From Chlorogloeopsis sp038404745 (GTDB lineage Bacteria; Cyanobacteriota; Cyanobacteriia; Cyanobacteriales; Nostocaceae): a stretch of 64,000 nt of DNA. The notes below the pieces were generated by a model. The model searched no databases and was not told the origin of the DNA. It saw nothing but the letters and a program-made list of their open reading frames with translations. The position numbers and the translations under genes were made by a program. The stretch is taken from NCBI RefSeq assembly GCF_038404745.2, contig NZ_JAYKTT020000012.1, positions 62,001 through 126,000 on the forward strand, written 5' to 3'. How positions within the stretch are numbered: position 1 is the stretch's first letter; every line of letters starts with the position of its first letter. Positions 23,954 to 33,667 of this stretch are shown in pieces.

Positions 23954-26365
23954 ATGCATGAACTGGTTCAGACTATCTTAAACAGCGAAGAGAAAACCGC
24001 CCTACGTTACTTAATATCAGAGTTAAACACTTTAGGTAAGCGTTACTTTCTCAGAAATGAGATTTTGCAAGCTTTTGCTGAGTACTGCCACCAATTCCAA
24101 AAGCCTGCTTACTTTTTCCACTCTTCCTCTTTGGGTAGATTAATTCACTATACCCATGAAATTCTTTTAGAAGATGACAATAGTTGGTTTTTGTTGCGTC
24201 CGAGAATTGCTTCTCAAGAAGTGTGGCTATTGTCAGAAAATATGAATAGCTTTGAGCAGATGGCTCCACAGGCATTGCTCGATGCACGCGATCGCTTTGT
24301 CAATCGTTACCAAAGCGAAATTCTAAATGTAGATTTTGGCCCTTTTTACCGATCTTTCCCTTCCATTGACGATCCGAGAAAAATTGGTCAAGGTTTAGCA
24401 TTCCTCAACCGATATTTGTGTTCTCAAGTTGTGATTGACCGCCAGTACTGGTTTGAGGTATTGTTTGAAGCATTATGCAAGCTTAGTTACAATGGCACTC
24501 CACTACTAACTAGCGATCGCATTCGCTCCGGTACTCAATTATGCAGACAAATTAAGCAAGCCATTAAATTAATTAGAAAGCTACCTCCAGAAGAACCTTA
24601 CGAAAATTTCCGCCAAAATTTGCAAACACTAGGCTTGGAACCAGGTTGGGGTAACACTGCATCACGAGTATGCGAAACCTTAGAACTATTTGATCGCCTG
24701 CTTGATGCTCCCGAACCCGCTATTCTAGAAGCTTTTGTTTCTCGTATTCCGGCAGTTTTTCGTGTAGTTCTCGTTTCTATCCACGGCTGGATTTCTCAAG
24801 AAGATGTGCTAGGAAGACCTGAGACAATGGGTCAAGTAGCTTATGTTTTAGAACAAGCTCGCAGTTTAGAAAACCAACTGCGGCAAGATATCCAGCTTGC
24901 TGGTTTGGATCTACTGGGTATTCAACCCCAAGTTCTGATTCTTACTCGCCTGATTCCCAACTGCGAAGGAACCCATTGCGATTTGCGTTTGGAAAAACTT
25001 GAGGGAACTGAAAACAGCTGGATCTTACGCGTTCCCTTCCGGGAATTTAATCCTAAAGTTACCCAAAATTGGATTTCTAGATACGAAATTTGGCCTTACC
25101 TAGAAACATTTGCCATTGATGCCGAACCAGAACTCTTGGCACAATTAGGAGGACGCCCAGATCTAATTATTGGTAACTACAGTGATGGCAATTTAGTTGC
25201 CTTTCTCCTCACGCAGCGGCTGAAAGTCACTTTGTGCAACATTGCTCACTCTTTAGAAAAGCCCAAGCATTTATTCAGTAACCTCTACTGGCAAGACTTG
25301 GAAGAGCAATACCACTTTAGCGCCCAATTCACAGCCGATTTGATCAACATGAATGCGGCTGATTTTATTATCACCTCGTCCTACCACGAAATTGTTGGCA
25401 CACCCGACGCTCTTGGTCAGTATGAGTCGTATAAATGTTTTACTATGCCCCAGTTGTATCATGTGGTTGATGGAATTAATTTGTTTAGTCCCAAGTTCAA
25501 TTTGGTACCGCCAGGAGTAGATGAGAACATTTTCTTCTCCTACAGCGAACAAGACAGGCGTGATGAAAATATCCGCACCAAAATTAACGAGCTGCTTTTT
25601 AGCAGCGAACAACCTCAAATTCTCGGTCATCTTGACGATCCCAACAAGCGACCAATCTGCGCTGTATCTTACATTACCTCGGTAAAGAATATTTCTGGTT
25701 TAGCAGAATGCTTTGGTAAAAGCGAGGCATTACAACAGCATTGCAATTTGATCCTTGTTACCAACAAGTTAAATGCTGCTGGAGCTACAAAGCCAGAAGA
25801 AGTAGAAGAAATTGAAAGAATCCATCACATCATTAATCAGTATAATCTTCACGGTCGCGTCCGCTGGCTCGGAATGCGCCTCAAGAGTCCAGAACTAGGG
25901 GAACTTTATCGAGCGATCGCAGATCGTCAAGGTATATATGTACATTTTGCTTTGTTTGAACCTTTTGGAAGAACCATTCTCGAAGCTATGAGTTCTGGTT
26001 TACCAAGCTTTGTCACTGAATTTGGTGGCGCGGCAGAATTGATTGAAGGTGAAGAAGATGAATTTCATCTCAATCCTACAGACTTAGAAGGAACAGCCAA
26101 AAGAATTTTGAATTTCATTAACCAGTGCAATCTAAATCCCAAACACTGGCATGAAATCTCCGAAGGAGTGATCAAGCGAGTTCATAACAGGTATAACTGG
26201 CAAGTACACAGCAAGCAGTTATTACTACTTTCTAAAATCTATCGATTCTGGGACTTTGTTACCCAGGAAAACCAAGAACCTCTGCTTCGTTATGTAGAAA
26301 CTTTATACCATCTAGTCTTTAAACCCAAAGCAGAAAAAATCTTGGAACAGCATATGCAGCGATAG
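23954..26365 (+). CDS. susA: Sucrose synthase
   Basis: An 803-residue protein collinear with sucrose synthases: N-terminal regulatory region, sucrose synthase domain (to about 540) with PEPELLAQLGGRPDLIIGNYSDGN-type UDP/sugar contacts near 395-415 (written here in part), and a GT4 domain with EPFGRTILEAMSSGLP (E-x7-E around 673-681). The enzyme reversibly cleaves sucrose plus (A/U)DP to NDP-glucose and fructose; in filamentous cyanobacteria it works mainly in cleavage. It lies 116 bases before a GH65-mutase fusion, suggesting a shared role in disaccharide carbon use. ATG at 23954; ribosome site weak. Confidence 0.95.
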   Translation: MHELVQTILNSEEKTALRYLISELNTLGKRYFLRNEILQAFAEYCHQFQKPAYFFHSSSLGRLIHYTHEILLEDDNSWFLLRPRIASQEVWLLSENMNSFEQMAPQALLDARDRFVNRYQSEILNVDFGPFYRSFPSIDDPRKIGQGLAFLNRYLCSQVVIDRQYWFEVLFEALCKLSYNGTPLLTSDRIRSGTQLCRQIKQAIKLIRKLPPEEPYENFRQNLQTLGLEPGWGNTASRVCETLELFDRLLDAPEPAILEAFVSRIPAVFRVVLVSIHGWISQEDVLGRPETMGQVAYVLEQARSLENQLRQDIQLAGLDLLGIQPQVLILTRLIPNCEGTHCDLRLEKLEGTENSWILRVPFREFNPKVTQNWISRYEIWPYLETFAIDAEPELLAQLGGRPDLIIGNYSDGNLVAFLLTQRLKVTLCNIAHSLEKPKHLFSNLYWQDLEEQYHFSAQFTADLINMNAADFIITSSYHEIVGTPDALGQYESYKCFTMPQLYHVVDGINLFSPKFNLVPPGVDENIFFSYSEQDRRDENIRTKINELLFSSEQPQILGHLDDPNKRPICAVSYITSVKNISGLAECFGKSEALQQHCNLILVTNKLNAAGATKPEEVEEIERIHHIINQYNLHGRVRWLGMRLKSPELGELYRAIADRQGIYVHFALFEPFGRTILEAMSSGLPSFVTEFGGAAELIEGEEDEFHLNPTDLEGTAKRILNFINQCNLNPKHWHEISEGVIKRVHNRYNWQVHSKQLLLLSKIYRFWDFVTQENQEPLLRYVETLYHLVFKPKAEKILEQHMQR

Positions 26366-26481
26366 GGATTAGAGACTAGGAACTAGGAATAAAGAAATCT
26401 TAATACCTAATCCCCAGTACCCAATCCCCAATCCCCAATTCCCAATTTTGTCCAACCCTCTGTCTATCTTTAACCACAGCA
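26366..26481. repeat. STRR-type heptamer repeats (CCCCAAT / CCCCAGT)
   Basis: Runs of CCCCAGT, CCCAATC and CCCCAAT heptamers at about 26411-26445, after a GGGATTAGAGACTAGGA stretch that can pair with them. Such short tandemly repeated repetitive sequences are frequent between genes in heterocystous cyanobacteria. Related strings lie at 29704-29732, 31060-31110, 31158-31172 and 35457-35487. Confidence 0.8.
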
Positions 26482-29430
26482 GTGACGATGGATATAAAAG
26501 CCCATTCCCAGCATTTAACATATACAGACTGGACTGTAAGTGAAACTCAGTTCGATCCAGAGCGGTTTAACTCTCGCGAAACAACTTTTACAATTGGCAA
26601 CGGTTACCTGGGAACACGGGGCAGCTTTGAGGAAGGCTATTCTCGTGCATTGCCAGCTACCTTGATCCACGGTGTCTACGATGAAGTTCCGATTGTCTAC
26701 ACTGAACTCGCTAACTGCCCAGACTGGTTGCCATTGGTAGTAATTGTAGATGGCGATCGCTTTCGCCTGGAGCGAGGTGAGATATTAAGTTACGAACGGC
26801 AGTTGGATGTGCAGCGGGGTGTTCTCAGCCGTAAAGTGCGTTGGCGCAGCCCCAGTGGTAAGACACTTGACATTGTTTTTGAGCGCTTTGCAAGTATTGC
26901 TGATCAACACGTCCTTGGATTGCACTGTCAGGTAACACCAGTAGATAGTGAGAGTGCGATCGAAGTTCAAGCTAGTATTAATGGTTACCCAGAAAACCAA
27001 GGATTCAACCACTGGGAATTATTAGATCAGGGTAAGGTAGAACACGGAGTTTGGTTAAATCTCCGTACTCGTTCTTCCCGCATTCAACTAGGCATGGCAA
27101 CTGGCATTCTAGTATCGGGAGCCGAAGCCTCTGTGCAAGTTACCAATCCACCCGGTTATCCGACTTTAACTGCGTCTTTTTTGGCTGCTCCAGGGCAGAC
27201 TGTAACAGTAGATAAACTAGTTACAGTTTTTACTTCTCTTGAATGTGAAAATCCAGTCGAAGTAGCTTGTGAAAAACTTGCTCAATTACCAGAATACTCT
27301 AGTTTACTAGATGCTCATGTCCAAGCTTGGGATAAAGTCTGGCAAAAAAGTGACATTGTGATTGAGGGAGATATCACAGCTCAGTTAGCTGTTCGCTACA
27401 ACCTCTTTCAGTTATTAATTTGTGCTCCCCGCAACAATGATAAAGTAAGTATTCCAGCGAAAACACTTTCGGGGTTTGGCTACCGTGGCCATATATTTTG
27501 GGATACAGAAATTTTTATACTTCCCTTTTTCATCTACACTCAACCCGAATTAGCACGCAATATGCTGACGTACCGCTATCATACTCTACCAGGAGCGCGG
27601 CGCAAAGCAGTGCATTACGGGTATAAAGGGGCAATGTATGCGTGGGAGAGTGCAGTAACTGGTGATGAGGTAACACCCCGGTGGTTACCTCCCAACGATT
27701 TTTATGGTGAAGACATCAGGATTTGGTGCCGCGATCGCGAAATTCACATTAGTGCTGACGTTGCCTACGCTACATGGTTCTACTGGCAAGCTACTGGTGA
27801 TGATGAATGGATGCGGGACTATGGGGCTGAAATAATTCTAGACACCGCTATATTTTGGGGTAGCCGGGTTGAGTACAACACCAAATACGAACGCTACGAA
27901 ATTCGTGAGGTGATTGGTGCGGATGAATACCACGAATTTGTCCACAACAACACCTTCACTAACCGGATGGTGCAATGGCATCTTGAAAAAGCACTTCATA
28001 TTTATGATTGGCTGGGCAATAACTTTCCTGAAAAACTGCATGAACTCGACCAAAAACTAAACCTAAGTTCAGGAAGGCGATCGCGTTGGAACGATATTAT
28101 TGCTAATATTTGGATTCCCTACGACGAATCTACCGGATTGATTGAACAATTCGAGGGATTTTTCCAACTCCAAGATATCAATCTAGAAGAATACGAGCCG
28201 CGTACCAAGTCCATGCAAGCTATCTTGGGTATCGAAGAAGGCAACAAGCGACAGGTACTCAAACAACCAGATGTGTTAATGCTGCTGTATCTGATGCGGC
28301 AATCCCAGGAGTTTCCCTACAACCAAAAAACCTTAGAAAAAAACTGGGATTACTACGCACCCCGCACAGATATTTCCTATGGTTCATCTCTAGGCCCGGC
28401 AATTCACGCTATTTTAGCCTCAGACTTGGGCAAAACCGCAGAAGCTTACGAAAGATTTATGCAAGCAGCATTAGTTGATCTAGAAGATGTTCGTGGTAAT
28501 GCTGCTGATGGTATTCATGGTGCTAGTGCTGGTGGTGTTTGGCAAGCTGTAGTTTTGGGTTTTGGCGGAATTCAAATCGGAAATGACGAACCAGTCGCTC
28601 ATCCCCACCTACCTCCTGGTTGGAGACGCCTAAAGTTCAATTTTCTTTGGCGAGGGAAGTGGCATACATTTGATTTGCGTCCACAAGAGGATACGGAGAC
28701 AAAGGGCAAAGAACATAAGGCAATGGACATGGAAAAAATCCAATCTTCAGATATTAGGGGATTCATTTTTGATCTAGATGGTGTATTAACAGATACAGCA
28801 GAATATCACTATCTTGCTTGGCAAAAACTCGCAGATGAAGAAGGTTTGCTCTTTAATCGAGAAGCTAACGAAGCATTGCGGGGAGTATCTCGTCGAGAAT
28901 CGCTGTTAAGAATAGTGGGAGACAAACATTATCCGGAAGAAAAACTCCAAGAGATGATGGATCGCAAGAACCAATATTATGTAGATTCAATCGAAAACAT
29001 CTCGCCCAAAGATTTGTTACCTGGTGTACTCACCTTACTCGATGAATTGCGCCAAGCCGGGATCAAAATTGCCCTTGGTTCCGCCAGCAAAAATGCTCGT
29101 CCCGTTGTTGAGAAACTAGGCATTGCTAATCGTATAGATGCGATCGCTGACGGTTATAGCGTTCAACGTCCCAAACCTGCTCCGGATTTATTTTTGTATG
29201 CAGCCAACCAGCTAGGATTGGAGCCAGCACAATGCGTGGTTGTAGAAGACGCAGAAGCAGGCATAGAAGCAGCTTTAGCGGCTGGAATGTGGACTGTAGG
29301 ACTTGGCCCTATTTCGCGTGTGGGAGAGGCTCACGTTGTTCTACCCAACCTCGCAGATACTGACTGGACACAACTACGTGCAAAATTGAACGATGTAGCT
29401 ACACAACAGCAGCAAAAAGCGAGAGTATAA
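26482..29430 (+). CDS. GH65 disaccharide phosphorylase fused to beta-phosphoglucomutase
   Basis: A 982-residue two-enzyme fusion (GTG at 26482 or ATG at 26488). Residues ~15-740 are a GH65 phosphorylase: FTIGNGYLGTRGSFEEG near 36-52, then the catalytic segment VIGADEYHEFV near 478 with the general-acid Glu. Residues ~755-970 are a HAD beta-phosphoglucomutase with FDLDGVLTD (nucleophile Asp ~765), GSASKNA and KPAPDLFL. GH65 phosphorolysis releases beta-glucose-1-phosphate, which the mutase half converts to glucose-6-phosphate, so the fusion channels the product. Whether the sugar is maltose, trehalose or kojibiose cannot be read from sequence. Located after susA. Confidence 0.9.
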   Translation: MTMDIKAHSQHLTYTDWTVSETQFDPERFNSRETTFTIGNGYLGTRGSFEEGYSRALPATLIHGVYDEVPIVYTELANCPDWLPLVVIVDGDRFRLERGEILSYERQLDVQRGVLSRKVRWRSPSGKTLDIVFERFASIADQHVLGLHCQVTPVDSESAIEVQASINGYPENQGFNHWELLDQGKVEHGVWLNLRTRSSRIQLGMATGILVSGAEASVQVTNPPGYPTLTASFLAAPGQTVTVDKLVTVFTSLECENPVEVACEKLAQLPEYSSLLDAHVQAWDKVWQKSDIVIEGDITAQLAVRYNLFQLLICAPRNNDKVSIPAKTLSGFGYRGHIFWDTEIFILPFFIYTQPELARNMLTYRYHTLPGARRKAVHYGYKGAMYAWESAVTGDEVTPRWLPPNDFYGEDIRIWCRDREIHISADVAYATWFYWQATGDDEWMRDYGAEIILDTAIFWGSRVEYNTKYERYEIREVIGADEYHEFVHNNTFTNRMVQWHLEKALHIYDWLGNNFPEKLHELDQKLNLSSGRRSRWNDIIANIWIPYDESTGLIEQFEGFFQLQDINLEEYEPRTKSMQAILGIEEGNKRQVLKQPDVLMLLYLMRQSQEFPYNQKTLEKNWDYYAPRTDISYGSSLGPAIHAILASDLGKTAEAYERFMQAALVDLEDVRGNAADGIHGASAGGVWQAVVLGFGGIQIGNDEPVAHPHLPPGWRRLKFNFLWRGKWHTFDLRPQEDTETKGKEHKAMDMEKIQSSDIRGFIFDLDGVLTDTAEYHYLAWQKLADEEGLLFNREANEALRGVSRRESLLRIVGDKHYPEEKLQEMMDRKNQYYVDSIENISPKDLLPGVLTLLDELRQAGIKIALGSASKNARPVVEKLGIANRIDAIADGYSVQRPKPAPDLFLYAANQLGLEPAQCVVVEDAEAGIEAALAAGMWTVGLGPISRVGEAHVVLPNLADTDWTQLRAKLNDVATQQQQKARV

Positions 29431-29535
29431 AAAATAAGGTGTTAGTTTAAATATCATCAAAACTTAGCAAAGGTAGATAGCGGATGTAGCGGATGAGCTA
29501 TGCGTGATTTCCACAAAAATATTCAACCCCTCCCA

Positions 29536-29558
29536 ACCTCCCCTTAGTAAGGGGAGGT
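29536..29558. repeat. CCTCCCCTTA palindrome
   Basis: ACCTCCCCTTA, one G, then its exact complement; flanked by CCCCTCCCA before and GTGCCGTAGGCGCTGGGG after. A common cyanobacterial intergenic palindrome type. Confidence 0.75.
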
Positions 29559-29631
29559 GCCGTAGGCGCTGGGGTACATTCATCCGCCTTGCGTCTACCC
29601 TCAAACTGGGTTCAAGACTCCTACCAAAACA

Positions 29632-29702
29632 GCCGGAGGCATAGCCTCGAAACTCTCGTTACCAGGTTCAACCTGGTAACGAGAGTTAGAGCCTCTGGCT
29701 CT
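29632..29702. repeat. Palindromic dispersed repeat, copy 2
   Basis: Same unit as at 1952-2021. Here the palindrome is longer (29651-29687, 37 nt, 18-bp arms), because the flanking bases differ on both sides in a matching way (AACTCTCG against CGAGAGTT). The GH65-cytochrome gap (29431-29753) is filled by this, the CCTCCCC palindrome and CCTAGTC heptamers; no gene is seen. Confidence 0.85.
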
Positions 29703-29753
29703 CTCAAATCCCTAGTCCCTAGTCCCTAGTTTCCCTCTGCCTTTCTTCAAATC

Positions 29754-30353
29754 ATGACTTCGACTCTTCCCTCTAAACCTCGGAAGTTACCAACTCAAGC
29801 CATAGGAGCTAAAGTTTTTCACTGGCTCAATATCATTAGCCTGTTTATCATGCTCACCAGTGGACTACAAATTTACAATGCCAATCCTGTGTTTGGTGGC
29901 AGATCGGGTTTGCACATTCCCCCTTTATTTACCTTGGGTGGTTGGTTGGCAGGAGGTAGGCACTGGCATTTTGCAGCGATGTGGCTATTCTCGCTCAATC
30001 TTGTCTGGTATGGTTTGTACATTTTAATTACCCGTCGCTGGCGACATCGGTTTGTGGGTAGCAATGATATCAAGGCATTACAAAAAAGCCAAAATCCGAA
30101 ACGGCTGATTTATGCTTGGCATCGTATAGCCTATACAAGCATTATTCCAATCTTACTACTGGCATTATTTACAGGGATTGGAATGTATAAGCCAGCCCAA
30201 TTTCCCTGGATAGTGGATCTGTTTGGCGGTTGGCAACAGCTAAGAATTTTTCACTTTTCTTCAGTACCGTTATTTATTATCTTTGTTATGGTTCATTGGT
30301 GGTTGGGAAGTAAAGCTGGTGGTTCCGAACTTACAGATTCGATGTTTTGGTAA
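29754..30353 (+). CDS. Cytochrome b561-type membrane subunit
   Basis: A 199-residue integral membrane protein with four or more helices and His residues placed for b-type hemes: FHWLNIISL (about 23-31), HWHFAAMW (about 70-77), AWHRIAY (about 122-128) and the C-terminal HW near 180. It resembles the cytochrome b subunits that pass electrons between quinones and periplasmic molybdoenzymes. The following gene, overlapping its end, encodes exactly such a molybdoenzyme, so the pair probably forms one complex, comparable in logic to MsrQ-MsrP. Confidence 0.82.
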   Translation: MTSTLPSKPRKLPTQAIGAKVFHWLNIISLFIMLTSGLQIYNANPVFGGRSGLHIPPLFTLGGWLAGGRHWHFAAMWLFSLNLVWYGLYILITRRWRHRFVGSNDIKALQKSQNPKRLIYAWHRIAYTSIIPILLLALFTGIGMYKPAQFPWIVDLFGGWQQLRIFHFSSVPLFIIFVMVHWWLGSKAGGSELTDSMFW

Positions 30354-31056
30354 TGGTTCTCAATTTACACGCCGTCAATTTTTACAAATTTCTGGATTAT
30401 CTAGCCTGAGTTTTTTGCTTGGTGGCTGTGGTGCGCCCATACTAGAAGATGTTGTGGGCAAACTTTCTGAACCCGTCAATCAGAAATTTGAAGCTTTAAT
30501 ATTTAAATCGCAAAAGCCTGTTCCTGAGTTCAGCCAGAGTGAAATTCAACCACAGGCTTTAATCGTCAATAGCTTTAGAGGCACTCCGATTATCGATCCA
30601 GCCAAGTATCGTTTGATTGTTGACGGTGAAGTGAATCATCCCCTGAGCCTCAGTATGGTAGAGATTCAGTCTTTGCCTTTGACATCAATGATTATTCGTC
30701 ATGTATGCGTAGAAGGTTGGGCGGCGATCGTGCAATGGGGAGGTATACGTCTGCGGGATATTGTTGCCCTTGCCCAGCCGCAAGAAAATGTTAAGTATGC
30801 CTACTTTCAATCAGCCGATGGCTACTATTCGAGCTGGGATATTGCTTCAGCCATGCATCCTCAAACTTTACTAGCTTATCAAAAAAACGGTGAACCTTTG
30901 CCACCTGATAACGGCGCGCCTTTACGTTTGGCTTCTGCGATTAAACTTGGTTACAAGCAGAGTAAATGGGTGACTCGAATTACGCTAGTTAGTCATTTGT
31001 TGCCACGTAAAGGTTACTGGGAGGATCAAGGATACGAATGGTTTGCTGGGCTTTAA
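30283..31056 (+). CDS. Tat-exported sulfite-oxidase-fold molybdopterin oxidoreductase
   Basis: The frame opens with TTG at 30283; GTG at 30319 is an alternative. Either way it overlaps the cytochrome gene (35-71 bases), implying coupling. The protein has a twin-arginine signal FTRRQFLQISGLSSL ending in a lipobox-like LGGCG, then a sulfite-oxidase/MsrP-type fold; HVCVEGW near residue 140 holds the Mo-ligand Cys, and KLGYKQSKW follows near the C-terminus. It likely reduces or oxidises an S- or N-oxide in the periplasm with the cytochrome b partner; substrate unknown. Confidence 0.82.
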   Translation: MLWFIGGWEVKLVVPNLQIRCFGNGSQFTRRQFLQISGLSSLSFLLGGCGAPILEDVVGKLSEPVNQKFEALIFKSQKPVPEFSQSEIQPQALIVNSFRGTPIIDPAKYRLIVDGEVNHPLSLSMVEIQSLPLTSMIIRHVCVEGWAAIVQWGGIRLRDIVALAQPQENVKYAYFQSADGYYSSWDIASAMHPQTLLAYQKNGEPLPPDNGAPLRLASAIKLGYKQSKWVTRITLVSHLLPRKGYWEDQGYEWFAGL

Positions 31057-31194
31057 AGGTATTGGGGATTGGGATTGGGTACTGGGTACTAGGGATTGGG
31101 GATCGGGGAAGTTTTTCTCCTCTGCTCCCCTGCCCCTGGTGCTCCCCTGCTTTTTCCTAGTCCCTAGTCCCTTTCAAATTACTAATTTAAAATT
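31057..31194. repeat. STRR-type heptamer repeats (GGGATTG / GGTACTG)
   Basis: GGGGATTGGGATTGGGTACT-type tandem heptamers, then CCCCTGCCCC, then CCTAGTCCCTAGTCCC. The first and last blocks are complementary and could pair across the 138-base gap. Confidence 0.8.
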
Positions 31195-32295
31195 ATGCCT
31201 TCTTTAAATAAACTGTTGCAATGGTTAATTTTGACGTTGTTATTTCCTTTAATCTTTCTCAATATTTGGCTAGCGTTTCGAGTCTTCCGATATTTTCAAC
31301 CTCTAGTGACAATTCTTGTCTTAGCTTGTTTGCTAGCATTCATTTTAAATTATCCTGTTTCCCTTCTCCAGCAACGAGGAATTAAACGCAATTATGCTAT
31401 TGCATTAGTTTTTATATCATCTTTGGTGGTTTTAGTTGCCTTGGGCATTACCTTGATGCCTGTAGCTTTAGAACAGTTTAGTGAAATGACTAAACTATTT
31501 CCCCAGTGGATTGATTCTAGTGAGCAAAATCTCCAAATTTTTAGCGATCGCGTGTTTGGCAACAGATTTAATGTTAATCTCAGACAGATATTTTCTCAAT
31601 TGCTCAACCAGTTACCAAATGAAGCAGAACAAATAGGAGATAAGCTTTTTAGTATAGTTATAGATACAATTGATGGTCTTTCCGAAGCATTAATTACAGT
31701 AGTATTGACTATTTATCTTTTAATAGATGGTGAAAGAATTTGGGAAGGACTATTTAAAAAACTGCCTTTAGGTTTTGCTCAAAAAATACAGCAATCTCTT
31801 CAACAAAATTTCCAAAATTACTTGATCGGGCAAGTGACTCTGGCTTTGTTGATGGGAGTCTCACAAACTATAATGTTTCTAGCTTTGAACGTTCGATTTG
31901 GTTTACTTTTTGGTTTGGGAATTGGCATCTTGAGCTTGATTCCCTTTGGTGATGTTGTCAGCCTGGCTATCATCACTTTAATTATTGCTTCCCATAACTT
32001 TTGGTTGGCAGTCAAGATTTTAGTGATAGCTGTAATTATCGATCAGTTAATAGACCAAGCGATCGCACCCCGACTTTTAGGTAGTTTTACAGGGCTTCGA
32101 CCAATCTGGGTGATAGTCTCTTTACTTGTGGGAACTTATCTGGGTGGAGTGTTGGGGTTACTTATTGCCGTACCTGTGGCTGGTTTTATTAAAGATGCAA
32201 CAGATGGTTTTGTGACTACATCTGCCAATCCCAGCAATTCAATTGAGAGTGAAGAATTACCAGAGATGTTAGCAAATGAGTCTAGTTTGCAATGA
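31195..32295 (+). CDS. AI-2E (PerM) family transporter
   Basis: A 366-residue membrane protein with about eight helices: two N-terminal pairs, a soluble amphipathic region (about 95-155), then a C-terminal group (VTLALLMGVSQT.. to ..LLIAVPVAGFIKDA). This is the layout of the AI-2E/PerM exporter superfamily; some members export autoinducer-2 and others are Na+/H+ antiporters, so the substrate is open. A paralogue begins at 63695, sharing RYFQPLV and QxGIKRN motifs. Monocistronic, flanked by repeats. Confidence 0.85.
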   Translation: MPSLNKLLQWLILTLLFPLIFLNIWLAFRVFRYFQPLVTILVLACLLAFILNYPVSLLQQRGIKRNYAIALVFISSLVVLVALGITLMPVALEQFSEMTKLFPQWIDSSEQNLQIFSDRVFGNRFNVNLRQIFSQLLNQLPNEAEQIGDKLFSIVIDTIDGLSEALITVVLTIYLLIDGERIWEGLFKKLPLGFAQKIQQSLQQNFQNYLIGQVTLALLMGVSQTIMFLALNVRFGLLFGLGIGILSLIPFGDVVSLAIITLIIASHNFWLAVKILVIAVIIDQLIDQAIAPRLLGSFTGLRPIWVIVSLLVGTYLGGVLGLLIAVPVAGFIKDATDGFVTTSANPSNSIESEELPEMLANESSLQ

Positions 32296-32299
32296 AAGG

Positions 32300-32400
32300 G
32301 AACAGATGAAGAGGACATGGGGACACGGAGAGGATATTTCTCCCACTCTCCCCCTCTGCCCCTCTGCCTTCTGCCTTCTACTTAGCGTTAACATGATTAG
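32300..32400. repeat. GGACACGG / CTCTGCC repeat between transporter and ldh
   Basis: GAGGACATGGGGACACGGAG followed by CCCACTCTCCCCCTCTGCC and CTTCTGCCTTCT. Closely similar strings occur inside the coding sequence of the gene at 44405-46036 and at the end of the DUF429 gene. Confidence 0.7.
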
Positions 32401-32428
32401 CGATCCTGTCTAATCACCCAGATCAAAT

Positions 32429-33424
32429 ATGTTTTTTGAAAACCTGTTTACAACTTCATCTGAGGGGGAATCCACTTCACCCATTATTCGCCGTCCTCGC
32501 AAAGGCGTAATTGTAGGTGCAGGGCAAGTAGGAATGGCTTGTGCTTACTCGATGCTGATCCAAAATATCTTCGATGAAATGGTTATAGTCGATGTGAATC
32601 AGCACAAGCTAGAAGGGGAAGTGATGGACTTGCTGCACGGACTACCCTTCGTAGAACCAACATTAGTGCGTGCAGGAACTTTGGCAGATGGTAAAGATGC
32701 GGATATTGTCATTATTACTGCGGGCGCAAAGCAAAAACCGGGAGAAACCCGTTTGGATTTAGTAAACAGAAATGTAGAAGTTTTTAAAGGCTTAATCCCG
32801 GAAGTCGTCAAGTATTGTCCAAAAGCGATTTTACTGATTGTTACCAATCCAGTGGACATTATGACTTATGTTTCTCTCAAACTTTCTGGATTACCTAGTT
32901 CTAGCGTGCTCGGTTCGGGTACAGTATTAGATACTGCTCGGTTCCGGTATTTGCTGGCACAAAAGTTACAGCTAGATCCCCGTAGTCTGCACGCCTACGT
33001 GATCGGCGAACACGGTGACAGTGAAGTCCCTGTTTGGAGCAAGGTGAATATAGCGGGTATGAACCTTCTGGATGTGGAAGCAGAAGGCAAAGATATCAAT
33101 CCGCTGCTACAGGATATTTTTGCCCAAGTGAAAAATGCCGCCTATGAAATTATTCAACGTAAAGGAGCTACATCCTATGCGATCGGCTTGGGTGTAGCTC
33201 AGATTGTACAAGCTATTTTACGAAATCAAAACCGAGTTTTAACTGTTAGTACCTTGATCCAGAATATTCATGAAATTCAAAATATCTGCCTGAGCTTGCC
33301 TTGCGTAGTTAATCGTCAGGGAGTTACCAGGGTTTTAAATCTCTCGCTCAGTCAAGCTGAGTTACAGCATTTACAATATTCTAGCCGAGTTTTACAACAG
33401 ACGATAGAGAAACTAGATCTCTAA
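32429..33424 (+). CDS. ldh: L-lactate dehydrogenase
   Basis: A 331-residue NAD-dependent LDH/MDH family enzyme. NAD motif GAGQVGMACAY (about 32-42), substrate loop AGAKQKPGETRLDLV with the Gln that selects pyruvate over oxaloacetate and two Arg, TNPVDIMTY, and the catalytic His in IGEHGDSEVP. It interconverts pyruvate and lactate, and could serve fermentative NADH reoxidation in the dark. The ~20-residue Ser/Glu N-terminal extension (MFFENLFTTSSEGE) precedes the normal start of the fold. HIP1 sites are nearby. Monocistronic. Confidence 0.93.
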   Translation: MFFENLFTTSSEGESTSPIIRRPRKGVIVGAGQVGMACAYSMLIQNIFDEMVIVDVNQHKLEGEVMDLLHGLPFVEPTLVRAGTLADGKDADIVIITAGAKQKPGETRLDLVNRNVEVFKGLIPEVVKYCPKAILLIVTNPVDIMTYVSLKLSGLPSSSVLGSGTVLDTARFRYLLAQKLQLDPRSLHAYVIGEHGDSEVPVWSKVNIAGMNLLDVEAEGKDINPLLQDIFAQVKNAAYEIIQRKGATSYAIGLGVAQIVQAILRNQNRVLTVSTLIQNIHEIQNICLSLPCVVNRQGVTRVLNLSLSQAELQHLQYSSRVLQQTIEKLDL

Positions 33425-33667
33425 TTTTGGTTTGTTATGTCTGTAGTCATGACTAAGCCTAAGAATTACCAAGCTATTGCCAGCGATCATCCTACTATTT
33501 GTATATTTATGAAAAGCGATCGCACTTCTTAACAATACAAATTCCAAATTTGTGTTAACCTTTTTATGGAAGATTAAATTCGGTTGTGCTGTTTGTTTTT
33601 CACAAGACTTGTATTACAGACCTCTCCGGATCTAAATCTCTACACTCGTTGATTCTGGAGATATCCT

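Noticed and set aside
26404..26447. Possible CRISPR-like periodic repeats
   Set aside because: The period is 7 bp with no spacers; it is an STRR-type tandem repeat.
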